Assembly (NCBI GenBank): GCA_937949615.1
Contig: CALEDQ010000008.1
Location: forward strand, 868,001 to 932,000
Reading direction: 5' to 3'
Source of the DNA: an uncultured bacterium
Lineage (GTDB): Bacteria; Muiribacteriota; Ozemobacteria; Ozemobacterales; Ozemobacteraceae
DNA: 64,000 bases
The translations under genes and the position numbers were made by a program. Below, in pieces: positions 60,478 through 64,000 of the stretch. The notes beneath the pieces are model-generated. The model did not search any database. It saw only the letters and a list, made by a program, of their open reading frames with translations, and was not told the origin of the DNA. Within the stretch, counting starts at the first letter, position 1, and every line of letters starts with the position of its first letter.

Positions 60478-61005
60478 TCAGTTCTGACGGGCGCATAACG
60501 CCGACTGAAATGCGGCGAGATAGCCAGTCAGAACTGCAAACAACAGAGTTTCCGGAAGCATGTGACTGAGGTTATAGGCATAGCTCGCAACGATAGTCTG
60601 CGATAATGTGCCAGCGTCGGTCACGAAGAAAACAGCACCGGCAACAACGTGACAGTGCAAACGAACCAGGTTTGCCACCGTTGTTGCCGTTGCTGCTTTT
60701 AGCGGCGTTTGCCATGCGGTGATACCCGCCAGGCCAAGTGTGGCATAGGCAATTGGGTAATCTAGCAGAAACTGGAGCGGGTGCACGATAAACGGGCGGT
60801 TCGTCAGCAGCAGAATGCCGAAAAGGGCGCCGCAGAGCGAGCCGGTAACCAGGCCATGCCGGGCAGCAATAAGAAGAACCGGCAATCCGCCCAGCGAAAC
60901 CGACCCACCGCCTGGCATCTGGAACAGCTTAAAATTGGCAAGTGCCAAAGCCGTTGCCAGAAGCATTCCACATTCAGTGATCGTTTTAAGATTGCGAATT
61001 TTCAA
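60478..61005 (-). CDS. thiT: ThiT-type ECF transporter S component (thiamine)
   Basis: This 175-residue membrane protein has about six helices. Its pattern fits ThiT (YuaJ): K-L-F-Q-M-P-G-G-G-S-V-S-L-G-G-L-P, the A-A-R-H-G-L-x-x-G cytoplasmic loop, H-P-L-Q-F-L-L-D-Y-P-I-A-Y-A-T-L-G-L-A-G, R-L-H-C-H-V-V-A-G, and the C-terminal Y-N-x-S-H-M-L-P-E. The S component binds thiamine in the membrane and pairs with a shared EcfAA'T module, not seen here. The start is TTG at 61005; the ribosome site is poor and an ATG 13 codons in is an alternative. No TPP riboswitch is visible upstream. It converges on rpmB. Confidence 0.85.
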   Translation of the reverse strand: MKIRNLKTITECGMLLATALALANFKLFQMPGGGSVSLGGLPVLLIAARHGLVTGSLCGALFGILLLTNRPFIVHPLQFLLDYPIAYATLGLAGITAWQTPLKAATATTVANLVRLHCHVVAGAVFFVTDAGTLSQTIVASYAYNLSHMLPETLLFAVLTGYLAAFQSALCARQN

Positions 61006-61031
61006 CTGTCACACAGCCATAGTTTTCACCG

Positions 61032-61060
61032 ATAGTACCACCCCGCCGCAATTATTTCCA
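61032..61060 (-). promoter_or_regulatory. Extended -10 promoter for thiT
   Basis: On the minus strand TGGAAA (61060-61055), 17 bases and TACTAT (61037-61032) with TGG before the -10. The transcript would start about 20 bases before the TTG codon. Confidence 0.5.
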
Positions 61061-61124
61061 GCCTTATATTAATGCAGATATCGTGCTATCATGCTGACAT
61101 ATCAGCCAGAGGAAGGGGAATTCA

Positions 61125-62075
61125 ATGGACAGAAAACTCGGCCTGACACTATTCTTTGCTTTATTGCTGACATTCAGCCTGGGTTGTGGCGGTTCAAGTC
61201 TCAGCAAAAACGAATATACGATTGCCACCGGTTCAAAATCGGGGGTTTATTACCCGATCGGCGAAACGCTGGCGGGCATTCTCAAAATCGACTATCCGAA
61301 CATTCAGCTCAAGGTTCTCGAAACCGCCGGCAGCGTCGAAAACCTGCAGATGCTCAAAGAAGGAAAAGTCGACATGGCACTGGTACAGAATGACATCGCC
61401 TTTTATGCTTCCGAAGGGGAAGCGATGTTCGCTGGCCAGAAAATTACTAATGTAACCGGTATCGCCACACTTTTTCCCGAAGTCGTTCAGTTCATTGTCC
61501 GCAAAGAAACCGGTATTAACTCACTGGCACAGATGGAAGGCCGCAAAATTGCGGTTGGCAGCAAGAACAGCGGCACCTACTACAATGCCCAGCAGGTTCT
61601 CACTCTCGCAGGTGTCTGGGAAAAAATCGACCAGCAGTTCATTGGCGGCACCGATGCCATGAAAGAACTGCAGGAAGGGAAAATCGACGGTTTTATTTTT
61701 ACCAGCGGACTTCCCAATCCATCGATCATCGAGCTCGCCAAAAAGGTAGAGATCACACTGGTCCCGGTCGAGCATGATCTGGTTCAGAAGATTGTCAACA
61801 GCTATTCTTTCTATTTTCCGTCAACAATTGCACCGAACCAGTATCCCGGTCAGACTGATGAAGTTTCAGCAGTCGAAATCAACGCCATACTGGTTTCCGG
61901 ACCATCCCTGAGCGATGACGACCAGTATCTGCTGACCAGACACCTGTTCGGAAAACCCAATGAACTTGGGCAGAGCCACCCCCGCCTCAGCAAAATGACA
62001 CGCAACAGCCTGCGCCGCCAGATGCCGATCCAAACAGGAAAAGGTGCTTACAGAGCTCATTCCGAAGCCCCTTAA
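61125..62075 (+). CDS. TAXI-family TRAP transporter substrate-binding lipoprotein
   Basis: In this 316-residue protein, a signal peptide with Cys21 in S-L-G-C-G-G suggests a lipoprotein rather than a free periplasmic protein. The family pattern is clear: Y-T-I-A-T-G-S-K-S-G-V-Y-Y-P-I-G, E-T-A-G-S-V-E-N-L, D-M-A-L-V-Q-N-D-I-A-F-Y-A, G-S-K-N-S-G-T-Y-Y-N-A and D-G-F-I-F-T-S-G. TAXI proteins bind small organic acids or amino acids for TRAP permeases. No TRAP membrane subunit lies beside it, so it is an orphan here. AGGGGAA precedes the ATG. It is followed 62 bases later by ddl. Confidence 0.9.
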   Translation: MDRKLGLTLFFALLLTFSLGCGGSSLSKNEYTIATGSKSGVYYPIGETLAGILKIDYPNIQLKVLETAGSVENLQMLKEGKVDMALVQNDIAFYASEGEAMFAGQKITNVTGIATLFPEVVQFIVRKETGINSLAQMEGRKIAVGSKNSGTYYNAQQVLTLAGVWEKIDQQFIGGTDAMKELQEGKIDGFIFTSGLPNPSIIELAKKVEITLVPVEHDLVQKIVNSYSFYFPSTIAPNQYPGQTDEVSAVEINAILVSGPSLSDDDQYLLTRHLFGKPNELGQSHPRLSKMTRNSLRRQMPIQTGKGAYRAHSEAP

Positions 62076-62137
62076 TGTTCTGCCGTTTTTTTGTCGATAG
62101 ACTGTTGTGGGATTAATCAGAATTAAAGGAGTGCGGC

Positions 62138-63277
62138 ATGAAGGCAGAAACCGGCAACAAGCTTAAAGTAGGCGTCATTTTTGGTGGCAGATCTGGAGAA
62201 CATGAAGTATCGCTGGTCTCTGCCAATTCAATAATGAAAGCTTTGAACCCTGATAAATACGAGGTGATTCCGGTTGGCATCACACGCCAGGGCTCATGGA
62301 TGGTCGGCGTTAAGCCTGACGCAATGCTTGAATACAGCAAGAACCGCACCGCCGGCAACATCGCCTTTGCCGGCACCAACAGCGGCAAGGCCAGCCTCAA
62401 CTGCGATCCGGCCAATAAAGGCCTGATGCTGCTCGATCAGCAAAAAACCGGTGAACAGGTTAAGCTCGATGTTCTGTTCCCGATCATTCACGGCACCTAT
62501 GGCGAAGACGGCACCCTGCAGGGAATGCTCGAACTGGCCGATCTGCCCTACGTTGGCTGCGGCGTGCTCGCCTCTGCTGTCGGCATGGATAAAACCTTTT
62601 CAAAACGCCTGTTTCATGAAGCCGGCATCGAAGTCGCTCCCTACCGCGAATATCTGCGCAGCACCTGGCGCACCAGCCCTGACGCAGTAATTACTGAGAT
62701 TGAAAAAACACTCGGCTACCCGTGTTTTGTTAAACCGGTTAACTCCGGCTCATCGGTAGGCATCTCGAAGGCAAAAAACCGTGAAAGCCTGCGCGAAGCC
62801 ATGGATATGGCCGCCCGCTACGATCGCAAGATCCTCGTTGAATCACATATCGACGGGCGCGAAATCGAAGTTTCGGTGCTTGGCAACGATCAACCCATTG
62901 CCTCTCTGCCCGGCGAAATCGTGCCCTGCAATGAATTTTACGATTACACCGCCAAGTATGTCGATGATCGCTCTGAATTGAAGATTCCGGCCGATCTGCC
63001 GGCCAAAATGATCGAAGAAATCAGAGAGGCTGCGATCAGAGCCTACAAAGCCCTCGACTGTGCCGGCATGGCCCGTGTCGACTTTTTCCTCGAACGCAAA
63101 ACCAACCGCATCATCATCAACGAAATCAACACAATTCCTGGCTTTACCAGCATCAGCATGTATCCCAAGCTCTGGGAAGCCACCGGCATCAGCTACCCTG
63201 AACTTGTCGACCGTCTGGTAGAACTCGCCATCGAGCGCTACCGCGACAAACAGGAATCACTAAGCGCCGTTTCCTGA
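62138..63277 (+). CDS. ddl: D-alanine-D-alanine ligase
   Basis: This 379-residue ATP-grasp protein has V-G-V-I-F-G-G-R-S-G-E-H-E-V-S at the N-terminus, H-G-T-Y-G-E-D-G-T-L-Q-G, K-P-V-N-S-G-S-S-V-G, A-R-V-D-F-F-L and I-N-E-I-N-T-I-P-G-F-T-x-x-S-M-Y-P, all hallmarks of Ddl. It joins two D-alanines for peptidoglycan precursors in the cytoplasm. The length fits the longer DdlA type, and the Y-P-K-L-W context supports D-Ala-D-Ala rather than the D-Ala-D-Lac variant. AAGGAG precedes the ATG at 62138. A terminator follows. Confidence 0.96.
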   Translation: MKAETGNKLKVGVIFGGRSGEHEVSLVSANSIMKALNPDKYEVIPVGITRQGSWMVGVKPDAMLEYSKNRTAGNIAFAGTNSGKASLNCDPANKGLMLLDQQKTGEQVKLDVLFPIIHGTYGEDGTLQGMLELADLPYVGCGVLASAVGMDKTFSKRLFHEAGIEVAPYREYLRSTWRTSPDAVITEIEKTLGYPCFVKPVNSGSSVGISKAKNRESLREAMDMAARYDRKILVESHIDGREIEVSVLGNDQPIASLPGEIVPCNEFYDYTAKYVDDRSELKIPADLPAKMIEEIREAAIRAYKALDCAGMARVDFFLERKTNRIIINEINTIPGFTSISMYPKLWEATGISYPELVDRLVELAIERYRDKQESLSAVS

Positions 63278-63302
63278 CAAGAATCAATCGAATCTTAACG
63301 AT

Positions 63303-63336
63303 AAACACTCCCTGCTCAAGCGGGGAGTGTTTGCTT
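63303..63336 (+). terminator. Terminator after ddl
   Basis: AAACACTCCC and GGGAGTGTTT form a 10-bp perfect stem around a ten-base loop. The T-run is weak (TTTGCTTAT), so efficiency is uncertain. Confidence 0.6.
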
Positions 63337-63444
63337 ATATATGAAGTTCCAGTGAATTTATCCCAATTGAGATGCTTCGGGCCTATCAGCCTCGCAATCA
63401 AATATAAAAAGGCTTTGTCTTTGCAATTGTTTTTGCCGGGTTTT

Positions 63445-64000
63445 TCAGGGGCGGTCGCCGACGATCAGGCCCTTGAGTTTGCGACCGTCGCTCCAGTAGC
63501 CGAGAAAACGCAGTTCTGGAGCTTTTTTGAAAGCCGAGAGGTCTGAATCAAGAGTAAAAGTGGCGTAGGTGAGTGCGTCAAAGAGCCTGAAGGTGCCATT
63601 CCAGTCGAAAGCGTCGATATGACTGGTGCGCAGAGAACGGGCATGAAATTTTTCTTTGAAAAGCCCGACAAAATCATTGCGGTTCTCGACGATAAAACGC
63701 TCATATTCGGGTTCTTCTGGCGTCAGGGCAGCCAGTTCGTCGGCAACCAGAGGCGGTTGGCCATAATAGTCTGACAAAGCCGTTATGAAAGCTTTGTTTT
63801 CGGTTTTGACGCGATCAGCGGCATAAAAAATTTCGCGGGCAGCCTGTGCCACCGGTTCCTGAACCCGGTCACCGCAGAGAATGATCATGCGGGTTCTACG
63901 GCTGATGCCAGTAAGATCGAGCAGTTTGATGCTTCTCTGGTATGGCGTGACGACCATCAGGGCGAGCGGAACCGGAAGCCCGAAATAGTCACTGCTGGCG
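63445..64000 (-). CDS. Unknown protein (N-terminus off the window)
   Basis: The frame is open to the right edge and stops with TGA at 63447-63445; at least 185 residues are visible. An internal ATG at 63957 is not taken as the start because the frame continues upstream in sense (S-S-D-Y-F-G-L-P-V-P-L-A-L-M). The visible part is mixed alpha/beta with no membrane span: M-I-I-L-C-G-D-R-V, A-R-E-I-F-Y-A-A-D-R-V, F-D-W-N-G-T-F-R-L-F-D-A-L-T-Y. No family is recognised. Codon use matches the neighbours. Confidence 0.7.
   Translation of the reverse strand, partial: ASSDYFGLPVPLALMVVTPYQRSIKLLDLTGISRRTRMIILCGDRVQEPVAQAAREIFYAADRVKTENKAFITALSDYYGQPPLVADELAALTPEEPEYERFIVENRNDFVGLFKEKFHARSLRTSHIDAFDWNGTFRLFDALTYATFTLDSDLSAFKKAPELRFLGYWSDGRKLKGLIVGDRP

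Noticed and set aside
60462..60490. Terminator shared by rpmB and thiT
   Set aside because: ACTGAAA/TTTCAGT can pair around a T-rich loop, but no T-run follows the stem on either strand.
61006..61124. TPP riboswitch before thiT
   Set aside because: Neither the CTGAGA nor the other thi-box core sequences are present, and the predicted leader is only ~20 bases.

Overview
The window looks like chromosomal DNA from a diderm bacterium outside the well-studied groups. It carries lipopolysaccharide-type glycosyltransferases (GT9, GT-C, WbaP-like), many lipoproteins, a c-di-AMP synthase with its YbbR partner, a sigma-54 activator with a matching -24/-12 promoter, folate-dependent TrmFO, and frequent TTG/GTG starts. 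Giant lipoproteins with a poly-glycine run after the lipobox cysteine suggest an uncultivated lineage of the Riflebacteria kind. That placement is a guess from gene style and was not computed. No rRNA, tRNA, CRISPR array, insertion sequence or prophage module was seen.

Layout. 1-4 kb: a truncated TPR protein, a STAS protein, an isolated excisionase-like HTH gene in AT-rich DNA, a tiny membrane ORF and a soluble lytic transglycosylase. 4.1-7.1 kb: an EF-G-like GTPase and an unknown protein. 7.3-11.8 kb: a 1494-residue lipoprotein with Ig/PKD-like repeats and an NHL-like end. 11.9-22.5 kb (minus): one probable eight-gene operon, dapA-cdaA-cdaR-HEAT protein-dprA-smg-topA-trmFO, joining c-di-AMP synthesis, cell-wall precursor synthesis, DNA uptake, supercoiling and tRNA methylation. 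22.7-30.9 kb (plus): flavoprotein-like gene, yebC, ruvA, ruvB, mutS and a coiled-coil DUF2325 protein, ending on an NtrC-type activator. 32.2-37.5 kb: a sigma-54 promoter followed by histidine kinase, REC-TPR regulator, two TrkA-like proteins and TrkH, apparently a regulated potassium uptake operon. 37.5-38.8 kb: a sigma-70-family gene behind a highly structured leader. 38.8-50.9 kb (minus): an M16-fold protein without its zinc motif, a small membrane protein, and two giant paralogous lipoproteins that share a 210-bp identical tract, with a smaller lipoprotein. 51-58.2 kb: YjbQ, a small zinc-ribbon-like protein, DJ-1/PfpI, two envelope glycosyltransferases, an acidic protein, a tail-anchored PH-like protein and a WbaP-like sugar transferase. 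58.3-64 kb: an Ig-like lipoprotein, rpmB, thiT, a TAXI binding protein, ddl and a truncated unknown gene.

How the parts may work together. The most coherent themes are envelope building (Slt, DapA, Ddl, GT9, GT-C, WbaP-like, lipoproteins), DNA repair and uptake (RuvAB, MutS, DprA, TopA), and ion/osmotic control (CdaA/CdaR with the Trk operon). The most unusual signals are the sigma-54 promoter with a palindromic upstream site, the multi-hairpin leader of the sigma factor gene, the bipartite element repeated upstream of two envelope transcription units, and several family members with lost or altered catalytic motifs (M16-like, EF-G-like, second TrkA).
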